DNA of 64,000 nt. It comes from Streptomyces sp. NBC_00572. Lineage in GTDB: Bacteria > Actinomycetota > Actinomycetes > Streptomycetales > Streptomycetaceae. The stretch lies in the NCBI RefSeq assembly GCF_026341815.1, contig NZ_JAPENX010000001.1, forward strand, positions 3,968,001-4,032,000, given 5' to 3'. This document shows, piece by piece, positions 16,799-25,185 of this stretch (the first letter of the stretch is position 1; each line of letters starts with the position of its first letter). Both the position numbers and the translations under genes were made by a program. The notes beneath the pieces were generated by a model that saw only the letters and a program-made list of their open reading frames with translations, searched no databases and was not told where the DNA came from.

Positions 16799-18328
16799 AT
16801 GACGCGCACCAGGCACAGACTCCGCTGGCCCATCGCCGCCGTCGCCGCGGCCGCCGCCGTACTCGGCACGATGTCAGCCGCCGCCCCCGCCGGCGCGGCC
16901 GACACCGGCACCACGGCGACGACCGCCACCGCGCCGCTCCCGCCCGCCCTCGAAGCGATCCGGGCCGCCGAGGCCACCAAGATCTACGGCAGTCCCGAGG
17001 AGCGCCCGCTCGCCCAGCGCAAGACCGGCCTGATCTCGCTCGGCGACAGCGAGATCTCCGGCGAGGGCGTCGGCACGTACGAGCCCCCCACCAACGGTCC
17101 CACCAACTGGTGCCACCGCTCGCCCGACGCCGCGATCCACCGCACCGGGATCCCCGCGGACCTCACCTTCAACGTGTCGTGCTCCGGCGCCTACACCGGC
17201 AACATCAAGATCGGCGGCTCCAAGCAGTACGCCGACGAGCTCGTCCAGAGCGACAACCTGGCCGTCAAGGCGCGCAACACCCGCATCAAGATGGTCCTGC
17301 TCGTCGCCGGAGCCAACGACGACCTGCAGTTCGGGCCCGTCATGACCGACTGCGTCCAGCGCTACCTGCTGCTCCAGGGCGCCTGCGAGCCCAAGTACGC
17401 CCCCGGCTGGCAGGCCCGCGTCGACGGACTCGTCCCCAAGGTCGAGCAGACCGTGCGCGACCTCAAGACCGTCATGCGCGACGCCGGTTACGCCGACGGC
17501 GACTACAAGCTCGTCGTCATGGGCTACCCCAGCCCCATCGGCCCCGACTTCCACGACAACCCGAACTTCCCCGGCAAGCTGATCTGCGGCGGACTCGGCT
17601 ACGACTCCGACACCGTCTGGGGCCGCAACACCGCCGTCCCCGGCTTCGAGCGCGGGATGCGCGCGGCCGCCGCCGCCACCGGGGCCGTCTACCTCGACAA
17701 CTCGCGGCTCTTCCACGGCCACGAGGTCTGCATGGAGGACCCCTGGGCCCGCGGTCTCTACATCGACCTCTCCAAGCCCGGGACCCCGGACGAGAACTCC
17801 GTACGGCAGTCCTTCCACCCCAACGCGCGCGGGCACGCCGCCTTCGCGTCCTGCCTCACCCAGATCTACAACTCGGGCACGCGTGAGGCCAGCTGCGCCG
17901 ACGCGAACTCCACCGGCACGCCGACGCTCTTCCCGGTGGCGTGGGACGACGTGTACAAGCCGCTGAAGAACCAGGCGACGGGCAACTGTCTGGATGTCGA
18001 CGCGGCCTCCTCGTCCAACAACACCGCCGTCCTCGGCTGGGACTGCCACGGCGGCCGCAACCAGGGCTGGTGGTACGACTCCGCTCGCGGGACCGTCCAC
18101 ACCCAGCTCACCCAGGACCGCTGCCTGGACGTCCCCGCGTCCGGCTACCAGGCGGGCAAGGCGCTCGTCCTCTGGAACTGCCACGGCGGCGCCAACCAGA
18201 AGTTCGTCCGCGACGGCGCCACGATCCGCCCGGCGGACGCGACGGGCCTCTGCCTCACCCAGGGCGCGGCGAAGCAGCCGATCCGTCTCCAGACCTGCGA
18301 CGGCTCGGCGAACCAGAAGTTCGCGTAG
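16799..18328 (+). CDS. secreted SGNH/GDSL hydrolase with C-terminal ricin-type lectin
   Basis: Exported 509-aa enzyme with perfect AGGAGG 6 nt before the ATG. A signal peptide (1-34, ending GAADTG) precedes an SGNH hydrolase domain (about 50-370): block I is LISLGDSEISGEG with the Ser nucleophile, the Asn block is LLVAGANDD, and the catalytic Asp/His block is SFHPNARGHAAF. Six or more Cys suggest disulfides. A ricin-B trefoil (about 380-509) follows, with repeats CLDVDAASSSNNTAV...C, CLDVPASGYQAGKALVLWNC and CLTQGAAKQPIRLQTC; QxW-type motifs appear as NQGWWY and NQKF. Likely an esterase or lipase targeted to polysaccharide. Confidence 0.92.
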   Translation: MTRTRHRLRWPIAAVAAAAAVLGTMSAAAPAGAADTGTTATTATAPLPPALEAIRAAEATKIYGSPEERPLAQRKTGLISLGDSEISGEGVGTYEPPTNGPTNWCHRSPDAAIHRTGIPADLTFNVSCSGAYTGNIKIGGSKQYADELVQSDNLAVKARNTRIKMVLLVAGANDDLQFGPVMTDCVQRYLLLQGACEPKYAPGWQARVDGLVPKVEQTVRDLKTVMRDAGYADGDYKLVVMGYPSPIGPDFHDNPNFPGKLICGGLGYDSDTVWGRNTAVPGFERGMRAAAAATGAVYLDNSRLFHGHEVCMEDPWARGLYIDLSKPGTPDENSVRQSFHPNARGHAAFASCLTQIYNSGTREASCADANSTGTPTLFPVAWDDVYKPLKNQATGNCLDVDAASSSNNTAVLGWDCHGGRNQGWWYDSARGTVHTQLTQDRCLDVPASGYQAGKALVLWNCHGGANQKFVRDGATIRPADATGLCLTQGAAKQPIRLQTCDGSANQKFA

Positions 18329-18425
18329 CCGGAGCCCTGTTCACGAACGCCGGAGCCCCGTCCGGGAACGACGGGGCGCCCGTTCACGAACGCCGGGGCC
18401 CCGTCCGGGAACGCCGTGGCCCCCC
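18319..18425. repeat. 43/44-nt tandem repeats starting at the SGNH-gene stop codon
   Basis: Two full units (18339-18381 and 18382-18425) both open GTTCACGAACGCCGG and carry CCCCGTCCGGGAACG. A third half-unit is the left arm of the adjacent 58-bp palindrome. A degenerate copy of the unit start, GTTCGCGTAGCCGGAGCCC, spans the stop codon (TAG 18326-18328), so the array seems to have grown from the gene end. Confidence 0.8.
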
Positions 18426-18483
18426 GTTCACGAACGCCGTGGCCCCCGTCCGACGTCGGACGGGGGCCACGGCGTTCGCGAAC
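18426..18483. terminator. 58-bp near-perfect palindrome, bidirectional terminator
   Basis: Two 29-bp arms (18426-18454 and 18455-18483) are complementary with a single mismatch and no loop bases, centred on GACGTC. It sits between the convergent SGNH hydrolase and lipoprotein genes, 10 nt from the latter's stop. It should fold into an exceptionally long RNA hairpin in both directions. Confidence 0.85.
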
Positions 18484-18492
18484 AGGGCGGCG

Positions 18493-19161
18493 TCAGGGCG
18501 CCTTGAGCGTGGACTTGGCCAGCTCGTAGGCCGGGAGCATCGCCCGGTGCTCCGCGGTGTCGAGCCCGCCTAGGTGGACGATCACCGTCCCCTTCGGGGT
18601 CGCGACGGCGAAGGCGCGCTCCTCCTTCGACTCCTCCATCACCTTGTTGTAGACGGTGTACGTCACCTCGGTGACGGGCCCCGCGCCGGACCCGCTCTCC
18701 TTGTAGGTGACCTTGGAGGTGTTCTCCTCGGCCTTCACGAACCCTTCGAGTGCCGCCCTGGCCGGCCCCTTGTCGGCCGTCCACACCCGCAGATAACCGA
18801 CGTGCCCGGCCGGCTTGGCGTCCACCTCGCAGCGAACGGTGGCCGGACCCTGACGGGTGAGCACCGCGAACTCCGGGTCGTCGGGGTTCTCGATCGCCTT
18901 CGGCGTCCACTTCTCCGCCGTCCCGAAGGAGACGGGCAGCGCGCAGGGCGTCCCGGGACCGCCGACGGACGCGCCGGCCTTGATCGGGGCGGCGTCGGCG
19001 TCGCCGGCATCCGCGGCGGGCGACGCGGTGGTGGGGGCCGCCGTGGGCCGTGCGCCCTGCGTGACCTCGGGAACCGGCTTGTCGTCGCCGCAGCCGGCCA
19101 GCAGCAGCCCCGCCGCCAGGGTGGCGGCGATCGGGGCCAGGGTCCGTATCGGGTGTCTCAT
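18493..19161 (-). CDS. lipoprotein, function unknown
   Basis: 222-aa predicted lipoprotein. The signal sequence ends in the lipobox LLLAGC (Cys about 24), followed by an Ala/Thr/Pro-rich linker to about residue 65. A globular domain of about 155 residues has a Cys pair (TPCALP and VRCEVD) and the pattern of the DUF3558/LpqN-like mixed alpha/beta lipoproteins of actinomycetes. I cannot assign a family with certainty. It begins 6 nt after TACGCT with no ribosome site, so probably leaderless. Confidence 0.8.
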   Translation of the reverse strand: MRHPIRTLAPIAATLAAGLLLAGCGDDKPVPEVTQGARPTAAPTTASPAADAGDADAAPIKAGASVGGPGTPCALPVSFGTAEKWTPKAIENPDDPEFAVLTRQGPATVRCEVDAKPAGHVGYLRVWTADKGPARAALEGFVKAEENTSKVTYKESGSGAGPVTEVTYTVYNKVMEESKEERAFAVATPKGTVIVHLGGLDTAEHRAMLPAYELAKSTLKAP

Positions 19162-19167
19162 GCGGTC

Positions 19168-19173
19168 AGCGTA
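19168..19173 (-). promoter_or_regulatory. -10 element, leaderless start (lipoprotein gene)
   Basis: TACGCT on the minus strand ends 6 nt before the ATG; no Shine-Dalgarno sequence intervenes. Confidence 0.5.
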
Positions 19174-19266
19174 GTAGCGGGCGGGAGGCCCGCCGGACGG
19201 GCGTATCCGGGGCTGACGTCGGACAATGTGAAGCGGGTCCGGGGGACTCCCCGTAGGAGGCTGGAC

Positions 19267-19761
19267 ATGTTCCGGAGCTTCAGGAGGATCGGCGTGCTCG
19301 GGGTCTGCGCGGTCGCGGCCGGTGCCTTCTCCGCCGTCGCCGCCGTCCCGGCCTCCGCCGCCGAGGCGTTCGAGTTCACGGTCTACGCCCAGGAGGTCCC
19401 CGGGGACCAGGGGGACGAGAGCGCGCCGCCGCCCGGACTCGGGGACTCCTTCGCCTTCGCCGACGACCTCTTCCGGTCCAAGGGCGGCGAGCAGGTCGGC
19501 CGGGACGGCGTGACCTGCACCGTCGTCCGTGTCGGCGACCCCGGCGACTTCCTCTGCGTGGGCACCTTCGTGCTGGTCGGCGAACCCGCCGGGCAGGTCA
19601 CGGGGCAGGTCATGCTGACCATCGGCCCGTCCGACGAGGAGATCTCCGCCTTCGACATCGCCGTCACCGGCGGAACCGGTGACTTCGAGGGCGCGCGCGG
19701 CACCATCCGTTCGACCCAGGACGGGGACTACTCACGGATGGAGTTCCACATCACCGACTAG
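19267..19761 (+). CDS. secreted allene oxide cyclase barrel-like (dirigent-type) protein
   Basis: 164 aa with a clear signal peptide (MFRSFRRIGVLGVCAV...PASAAEAF, cleavage near 34) and GGAGG before the ATG at 19267. The mature part follows the dirigent/allene-oxide-cyclase barrel pattern: GLGDSFAFADDLF, then strand-rich VCTVVRVG-type segments, then FDIAVTGGTGDFEGARGTI, the GGTGxFxGARG signature of that fold. Members in Streptomyces are exported proteins of unknown activity; the barrel binds hydrophobic ligands in plant relatives. Confidence 0.85.
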   Translation: MFRSFRRIGVLGVCAVAAGAFSAVAAVPASAAEAFEFTVYAQEVPGDQGDESAPPPGLGDSFAFADDLFRSKGGEQVGRDGVTCTVVRVGDPGDFLCVGTFVLVGEPAGQVTGQVMLTIGPSDEEISAFDIAVTGGTGDFEGARGTIRSTQDGDYSRMEFHITD

Positions 19762-19812
19762 GCCCTGCCCGGCGGGCTGACGGGCTGACGGGCAGGCCGG
19801 CGGGCCGGGGCG

Positions 19813-20454
19813 TCAGGAGAGCTTGCCGCCGTAGTCGGGAAGCTTGAAGGTGCGCTCGGCGTGGCCGCCGACCAGGTCGGTGGTGTTGTTGCCGATGTTC
19901 GCGATGATCGTGTAGCCCTTGGCCTCGATCTTGGCGCGCTGCGCCGTCTTGTACGCGCCGACCTCCGCGAACAGGTCGGGCAGGGAACGCACGTACAGCC
20001 CGTCGACCGGGTAGCCGGCCTGCTTCAGGTTCCAGTCGGTGAGGGAGTAGATGATGCCCGGGCGGGCGGTGACGAAGAAGACGTCCACGCCGCGGTCGTG
20101 GGCGTTCCGGACGAGGGTGCGCACGTCCGCGATGGCCGGGGTCGGCAGCTCCCAGAAGGGGTGGAAGTCCGTCTCCAGGGAGCTGTTGTCGATGTCGAGG
20201 ACGATCGCCTGCTTCTCGCGGCCGGCGTTCTCGGAACGCTCCTCGATGTACGGGCGGGCCTCGTCGACGACGGCGGCCACGTCACGGAGCCAGGTCGTGT
20301 AGTCGACGTCCTTGATCGCGGCGGTCGACGTGCTGTGGCTGTCCGGGTCGGCGGCGGACGCGGCGGGCGCGGGACCGACGACGAGGAACGCGGTGAGGGC
20401 GAGGGCGGCCGTGGTTCCGGCGGTGGCGCGCCTGCGGAGGGGGGTGGCGGGCAT
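19813..20454 (-). CDS. secreted HAD-superfamily acid phosphatase (class B type)
   Basis: 213 aa: signal peptide (1-34, ending ASAADPD), then an HAD fold of the plant-vegetative-storage/class B acid phosphatase family. Motif I is AIVLDIDNSSLET (DxDxS with nucleophile Asp), motif II is VFFVTARP (T/S), and motif III/IV is ANIGNNTTDLVGG, where the usual Asp of GDxxxD is Asn at the first position. Predicted to release phosphate from external substrates. Asn in motif IV (IGNNTTD) is common in this family. Downstream of, and co-directional with, the class I fumarase, but separated by a terminator and a palindrome. Confidence 0.88.
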   Translation of the reverse strand: MPATPLRRRATAGTTAALALTAFLVVGPAPAASAADPDSHSTSTAAIKDVDYTTWLRDVAAVVDEARPYIEERSENAGREKQAIVLDIDNSSLETDFHPFWELPTPAIADVRTLVRNAHDRGVDVFFVTARPGIIYSLTDWNLKQAGYPVDGLYVRSLPDLFAEVGAYKTAQRAKIEAKGYTIIANIGNNTTDLVGGHAERTFKLPDYGGKLS

Positions 20455-20528
20455 GGGGGCTCCCTTGGTCGACCAGCTCAGGACTTTGGCATGCTCGCGC
20501 TCAATACTGGACAGTAGGCAACGAGATG

Positions 20529-20544
20529 GCTACCGGTCGGTAGC
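20529..20544. promoter_or_regulatory. perfect 16-bp palindrome, possible TetR-type operator
   Basis: GCTACCG-GT-CGGTAGC lies 75-90 nt upstream of the acid phosphatase start. TACCG..CGGTA palindromes are typical TetR-family sites, and the location fits control of this gene. No TetR gene is in the window. Confidence 0.45.
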
Positions 20545-20584
20545 GACTTTCTGAGCGGTGATCGACGACTCGGAGATCGACGAA

Positions 20585-20612
20585 GCCCCCCGGTCCGGGC
20601 GGACCGAGGGGC
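20585..20612 (-). terminator. terminator of the class I fumarase gene
   Basis: 12-bp stem GCCCCCCGGTCC / GGACCGAGGGGC with one mismatch and a 4-nt loop, 20 nt past the fumarase stop on the minus strand. Confidence 0.75.
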
Positions 20613-20632
20613 GTGCGTCGAGCGTCGGGCGA

Positions 20633-22303
20633 TCAGCCGAGGCCGGGACCCCGCACCGGGATGTGCGTGAACGTCGGCTCCGGGGCCGGGTTCTGGAAGA
20701 AGTCGTTGCCCTTGTCGTCCACGACGATGAACGCCGGGAAGTCCTCGACCTCGATCTTCCAGACCGCCTCCATGCCGAGCTCCTCGTACTCGACGACCTC
20801 GACCTTCTTGATGCAGTCCTGCGCCAGACGGGCGGCCGGGCCGCCGATCGAACCGAGGTAGAAGCCGCCGTGGCTGCCGCAGGCGTTCGTGACCTGCTGC
20901 GAGCGGTTGCCCTTGGCCAGCATGACCTTCGAGCCGCCCGCCGCCTGGAACTGCTCGACGTACGAGTCCATGCGGCCGGCCGTGGTCGGGCCGAAGGAGC
21001 CGGAGGCGTAGCCCTCGGGGGTCTTCGCGGGGCCCGCGTAGTAGACCGGGTGGTCCTTCAGGTACTGCGGCATCTCCTCGCCCGCGTCCAGGCGCTCCTT
21101 GATCTTGGCGTGCGCGATGTCGCGCGCCACGACCAGCGGGCCGTTGAGGGAAAGCCGGGTCTTGACCGGGTACTTGGTCAGCTCGGCGAGGATGTCGTCC
21201 ATCGGCTGGTTCAGGTCGATGGTGACGACGTCGCTCTCCTCGGAGAGGTGCTCGTCGGTCGTCTCCGGCAGGAAGCGCGCCGGGTCGGTCTCCAGCTGCT
21301 CCAGGAAGACGCCCTCGGCGGTGATCTTCGCGACGGCCTGGCGGTCGGCCGAGCAGGACACGGCGATCGCGACGGGCAGCGAGGCGCCGTGGCGGGGGAG
21401 TCGGACGACGCGGACGTCGTGGCAGAAGTACTTGCCGCCGAACTGCGCGCCGATGCCGATCTTCTGCGTCAGCTCGAAGACCTTCTCCTCCAGCTCCTTG
21501 TCGCGGAAGCCGTGGCCGGTCTCGGCCGAGCCCTCGGTGGGCAGCTCGTCCAGGTAGTGCGCGGAGGCGTACTTCGCGGTCTTGAGCGCGAACTCGGCGG
21601 AGGTGCCGCCGACGACGATCGCCAGGTGGTACGGCGGGCAGGCGGCCGTGCCGAGCGAGCGGATCTTCTCCTCCAGGAACTTCATCATGCTCGCCTCGTT
21701 GAGGACGGCCTTCGTCTCCTGGTAGAGGAAGGACTTGTTGGCGGAGCCGCCGCCCTTGGCCATGAAGAGGAACTTGTACGCGCCGCCGTCGGTCGCGTAC
21801 AGCTCGATCTGCGCGGGCAGGTTCGAGCCGGTGTTCTTCTCCTCCCACATGGTGACCGGGGCCATCTGCGAGTACCGCAGGTTCAGCTTGGTGTACGCGT
21901 CGTAGATGCCCTTGGACAGGGCCTCCTCGTCGCGGCCCGGGGTCAGCACGTTCTGGCCGCGCTTGCCCATGACGATCGCCGTGCCCGTGTCCTGGCACAT
22001 GGGCAGGACGCCGGCGGCGGCGATGTTCGCGTTCTTGAGGAGGTCGAGCGCGACGAACTTGTCGTTCGAGGAGGCCTCGGGGTCGTCGATGATCCGGCGC
22101 AGCTGGCCCAGGTGGGCCGGGCGCAGGAAGTGCTGGATGTCGTGGATCGCCTCGGCGGCCAGCGTGCGCAGCGCCTCCGGCTCGACCTTGAGGAACGTAC
22201 GGCCGTCGGCCTCGAAGGTGGAGACACCTTCGGAGGTCACCAGGCGGTAGGGCGTGGTGTCCTCTCCCAGGGGGAGCAGATCGGAGTACGCAAACTCTGG
22301 CAT
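20633..22303 (-). CDS. class I (iron-sulfur) fumarate hydratase
   Basis: [4Fe-4S]-dependent fumarase of 556 aa in the single-chain form, with an N-terminal alpha domain joined to a C-terminal beta domain. Seen are VLPMCQDTGTAIVMGKRGQ (cluster Cys), AACPPYHLAIVVGGTSAEF (cluster Cys), FCHDVRVVRLPRHGASLPVAIAVSC (catalytic/cluster region), and the beta-domain segments GPTTAGRMDSYV and GNRSQQVTNACGSHGGFY. The start at MPEFAYSDLL is preferred because AGGA lies 9 nt upstream; ATG 22312 would add only MAP. Its O2-sensitive chemistry contrasts with FumC encoded 4 kb away. Confidence 0.96.
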   Translation of the reverse strand: MPEFAYSDLLPLGEDTTPYRLVTSEGVSTFEADGRTFLKVEPEALRTLAAEAIHDIQHFLRPAHLGQLRRIIDDPEASSNDKFVALDLLKNANIAAAGVLPMCQDTGTAIVMGKRGQNVLTPGRDEEALSKGIYDAYTKLNLRYSQMAPVTMWEEKNTGSNLPAQIELYATDGGAYKFLFMAKGGGSANKSFLYQETKAVLNEASMMKFLEEKIRSLGTAACPPYHLAIVVGGTSAEFALKTAKYASAHYLDELPTEGSAETGHGFRDKELEEKVFELTQKIGIGAQFGGKYFCHDVRVVRLPRHGASLPVAIAVSCSADRQAVAKITAEGVFLEQLETDPARFLPETTDEHLSEESDVVTIDLNQPMDDILAELTKYPVKTRLSLNGPLVVARDIAHAKIKERLDAGEEMPQYLKDHPVYYAGPAKTPEGYASGSFGPTTAGRMDSYVEQFQAAGGSKVMLAKGNRSQQVTNACGSHGGFYLGSIGGPAARLAQDCIKKVEVVEYEELGMEAVWKIEVEDFPAFIVVDDKGNDFFQNPAPEPTFTHIPVRGPGLG

Positions 22304-22675
22304 GGGGGCCATTCCTCACTCGGCAAGACGGCGCACCGCCTCCGTTGGCAGTGCGCCCTCCAGCGTAGAACGCGGGCGCGTGCCCGGTCCTGTGAGGTAA
22401 GGCTCACTTGGAACCGGGACCGCGCCGGAGTGGCGTGTTTCCCACGGCCCCGGGCCTACGGCACCGTGGCTGTTGGGCGGTGTGGATTCGCAGGGAACGG
22501 CGAGTACGGCGGACTCGACGACCGGCTCCCGGCCCCGGCCGACGGGGCGCGCGCAGCCGGGCGGGTTCCGGAGCGGCTTCAACCCGCCATTTCCGCCCAC
22601 GGGTTCGAGATGTCGTCCACAGGTCGCGGCCCCGCCCCCTGGTCGCGATCTATCGCGTTTCGCTAGGCTGGCTCC
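22304..22675. other. divergent spacer, class I fumarase / DUF1707 gene
   Basis: About 370 nt between two divergently read genes. No reading frame here has codon bias plus a start signal. The right end carries the TAGGCT box of the DUF1707 gene; promoters of the fumarase must lie near 22320-22400, which I could not resolve. Confidence 0.5.
22664..22669 (+). promoter_or_regulatory. -10 element, leaderless start (DUF1707 gene)
   Basis: TAGGCT ends 6 nt before the GTG at 22676; the intervening GGCTCC offers no usable ribosome site. Confidence 0.55.
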
Positions 22676-23392
22676 GTGGACCTCGAAAAGAAGCCCGAAC
22701 CCGAAAAGCAGCCGCAGCCGCAGCGGCAGGCCGCACCCGCCGAGCCCGCCCCCGCGGAGACCGCCTTCGCCGACCCGCAGGGCTCGTTGCGAGCCTCGGA
22801 CGCGGACCGGGACCGGATCGCGGACATCCTCAGGGACGCCCTGGCGGAGGGGCGGCTCGACGCCGAGGAGCACTCGGACCGGATCGACGCGGTGTACCGG
22901 GCGAAGACCGTCGGGGAGCTGGAGCCGATCGTCCGCGACCTTCCGGGCGCCCGGCCCCACCAGGAGACCGCGCCGGACTACGGGTACGGCCCGGAGGACA
23001 CCGACGGCCCCGCGGACAACCTGGTCGCGATCTTCTCCAGCACCACCCGCAAGGGACGCTGGCGGGTGAGCCGCCGGACGAACGCGTTCGCGCTCTTCGG
23101 GAACATCGAGATCGACCTGACCGAGGCGATCTTTACCCAGCGCCTGACCACCATCAACGCCACGTCGATCTTCGGCAACGTGGAGGTGCGCGTCCCGGAG
23201 AACATCAGCCTGCGCGGCAGCGGCAGCGGGATCTTCGGCAACTTCGAGGTCGTGACCCTGGAGGGTGTCGACCCGCAGGCCCCGGTCGTCGTCATCAACG
23301 GCTACTCGGTCTTCGGGAACGTCGAGGCGAGGCCCAAGCGTGGCAAGTGGATCACCGATCTCCAGGACAAGCTGCGCAAGCACCTCGGCTGA
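22676..23392 (+). CDS. DUF1707 and LiaF-like C-terminal domain protein
   Basis: 238-aa soluble protein. The first 38 residues are Pro/Glu/Lys-rich. Residues 39-90 form the DUF1707 domain (LRASDADRDRIADILRDALAEGRLDAEEHSDRIDAVYRAKT), a short helical module with the RxSDxDRE pattern. The rest is the cell-wall-active-antibiotic-response (LiaF C-terminal) beta-helix, with repeated FGNIEID, FGNVEVR, FGNFEV and FGNVEAR rungs. Unlike LiaF it has no transmembrane helices. LiaF proteins restrain envelope-stress two-component systems; a role here is inference. Confidence 0.88.
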   Translation: MDLEKKPEPEKQPQPQRQAAPAEPAPAETAFADPQGSLRASDADRDRIADILRDALAEGRLDAEEHSDRIDAVYRAKTVGELEPIVRDLPGARPHQETAPDYGYGPEDTDGPADNLVAIFSSTTRKGRWRVSRRTNAFALFGNIEIDLTEAIFTQRLTTINATSIFGNVEVRVPENISLRGSGSGIFGNFEVVTLEGVDPQAPVVVINGYSVFGNVEARPKRGKWITDLQDKLRKHLG

Positions 23393-23541
23393 CGACCGGA
23401 CGCCGGAGCGGCCGGTGACCGGAATTCGCCCTCGGGTATCCGCAGAGCGGAACGGCGCGGCACGCAGTGCATAGGCGCGCGCACAGCGGGTAGGGCTGGT
23501 GCATCGCCGCTCGCTCGCGAAGCCGTCGTCAGGAGTAGACC

Positions 23542-23913
23542 GTGCTGCAACTGCCGCATCAGCCCCTCCAGGTCGCCGCCGTGCCCCCTCAGTGCGCCCC
23601 TGCTCGGGAGGACGAGGCCGGCCCTTGGCATGCGGAGGCGGTGTGCCGCCGGGACGAAGCCGGGCTGTTCTTCGCCCCGTCCAAGGAGCCGACCGCCGCG
23701 CGGCTCGCGCGTGAGGCGGCGGCCAAGCGGGTCTGCGGGCGCTGTCCCGTGATGGTCGAGTGCCGGGAGCACGCGCTGCTCCAGCCCGAGCCGTACGGGG
23801 TGTGGGGCGGGCTCACGGCGGCGGAGCGCCGCGTGGCCCTGGCCCGGCGCCGACGGCGCGAGGTGGAGCTGAGGAAGGCTGCCGCGACCGACCGGATCGC
23901 CCAGGCGGGCTGA
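23542..23913 (+). CDS. WhiB-like iron-sulfur transcription factor
   Basis: 123-aa WhiB-family protein. The four cluster-binding cysteines are in AVCRRDEAGLFF, KRVCGRCPVMVEC (CxxCxxxxxC) followed by the family turn GVWGGLT and a basic C-terminal tail ARRRRREVELRK for DNA contact. WhiB-like proteins bind [4Fe-4S] and usually act with the housekeeping sigma factor. GGAG sits 6 nt before the GTG. Its place beside glpX matches the gene I remember as wblI (SCO5046) in S. coelicolor; I leave the symbol blank. Confidence 0.94.
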   Translation: MLQLPHQPLQVAAVPPQCAPAREDEAGPWHAEAVCRRDEAGLFFAPSKEPTAARLAREAAAKRVCGRCPVMVECREHALLQPEPYGVWGGLTAAERRVALARRRRREVELRKAAATDRIAQAG

Positions 23914-23975
23914 CGGGACCGGACGGCCTCGGCGGCCTGACGGGAGCGCGGACACGTCCGTCGTCCCGTACGGGA

Positions 23976-24008
23976 AGGGGCGCCCCCACCGCACATGGGG
24001 GCGCCCCT
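23976..24008. terminator. bidirectional terminator, whiB-like/glpX
   Basis: Perfect 13-bp stem (AGGGGCGCCCCCA 23976-23988, complement 23996-24008) with a 7-nt loop between convergent genes, followed by CTTCGT. Confidence 0.92.
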
Positions 24009-24033
24009 CTTCGTACTGTCCCGCCGTGTGGAC

Positions 24034-25068
24034 TCAGTTGGCGCGATCGAAGTCGATCTTGCTGTACGCGCGCAGCTTCGAGAGCCGGTGCGTGGAGTCG
24101 ATCTGGCGGATCGTGCCGGACTTCGAGCGCATGACGAGCGACTGCGTGGTCGCCGTCTCGGCGCGGTAGCGCACCCCGCGCAGCAGCTCGCCGTCGGTGA
24201 TGCCGGTCGCGACGAAGAAGACGTTGTCCCCGGCGACCAGGTCGTTCGTGGAGAGCACCCGGTCCAGGTCGTGGCCCGCGTCGAGGGCCTTCTGGCGCTC
24301 GGCGTCGTCCTTCGGCCACAGCTTGCCCTGGATCACGCCGCCGAGGCACTTGATGGCGCACGCGGAGATGATGCCCTCGGGGGTGCCGCCGATGCCCATG
24401 AGCATGTCGACGCCGGTGCCCTCGCGGACGGCCATGATCGAACCGGCGACGTCGCCGTCCGAGATGAACTTGATCCGGGCGCCGGTCTCGCGGATCTCCT
24501 TCACGATGCCCTCGTGACGGGGGCGGTCCAGGATGACGACCGTGATGTCCTCGGGCGAGGAGTTCTTCGCCTTGGCGACCCGGCGGATGTTGACCGAGAC
24601 GGGGGCGTTGATGTCGACGAAGTCGGCGGCCTCGGGGCCGGTGACCAGCTTGTCCATGTAGAAGACCGCGGACGGGTCGAACATGGTGCCGCGGTCCGCG
24701 GCGGCCAGGACGGCGATCGCGTTGGGCATGCCCTTGGCGTTGAGCGTGGTGCCGTCGATCGGGTCGACGGCGATGTCGACCTCGGCGCCGGTGCCGTCGC
24801 CGACCCGCTCGCCGTTGAAGAGCATCGGGGCTTCGTCCTTCTCGCCCTCGCCGATGACGACCACGCCGTTCATCGAGACGGTGGAGATCAGGGTCCGCAT
24901 CGCGTTGACCGCCGCGCCGTCCGCGCCGATCTTGTCGCCGCGGCCGACCCAGCGGCCGGCTGCCATGGCAGCGGCCTCGGTGACGCGGACCAGCTCAAGG
25001 GCGAGGTTGCGGTCGGGAGCCTCGGGGGAAACCACGAGCTCGGGCGGCAGATTCTGCTGCTCGGTCAT
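24034..25068 (-). CDS. glpX: class II fructose-1,6-bisphosphatase GlpX
   Basis: 344 aa; hydrolyses fructose-1,6-bisphosphate in gluconeogenesis in the cytoplasm. The lithium-sensitive phosphatase motif DIAVDPIDGTTL is intact, as are VVVIGEGEKDEAPML (metal ligands) and GIGGTPEGIISACAIK. ATG 25068 begins MTEQQNLPPELVV, with AAAGG upstream; the longer open frame to 25539 is not coding. It is the only FBPase type normally present in Streptomyces and is divergent from the DUF4245 gene, its usual neighbour. Confidence 0.97.
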   Translation of the reverse strand: MTEQQNLPPELVVSPEAPDRNLALELVRVTEAAAMAAGRWVGRGDKIGADGAAVNAMRTLISTVSMNGVVVIGEGEKDEAPMLFNGERVGDGTGAEVDIAVDPIDGTTLNAKGMPNAIAVLAAADRGTMFDPSAVFYMDKLVTGPEAADFVDINAPVSVNIRRVAKAKNSSPEDITVVILDRPRHEGIVKEIRETGARIKFISDGDVAGSIMAVREGTGVDMLMGIGGTPEGIISACAIKCLGGVIQGKLWPKDDAERQKALDAGHDLDRVLSTNDLVAGDNVFFVATGITDGELLRGVRYRAETATTQSLVMRSKSGTIRQIDSTHRLSKLRAYSKIDFDRAN

Positions 25069-25185
25069 CGGAACGCACCTTTCTGTACGGCGACGGCCGG
25101 ATAAGGGAGGGTGATGCGACTCTATCGGTACGTCGACAAAATGAGCAGAGGGGCCCACGTATGAGCACGGACCCTTGATGCGACC

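Noticed and set aside
18339..18483. CRISPR array
   Set aside because: Direct repeats of 43-44 nt are contiguous, without unique spacers, only two to three copies, and no cas genes exist in the window.
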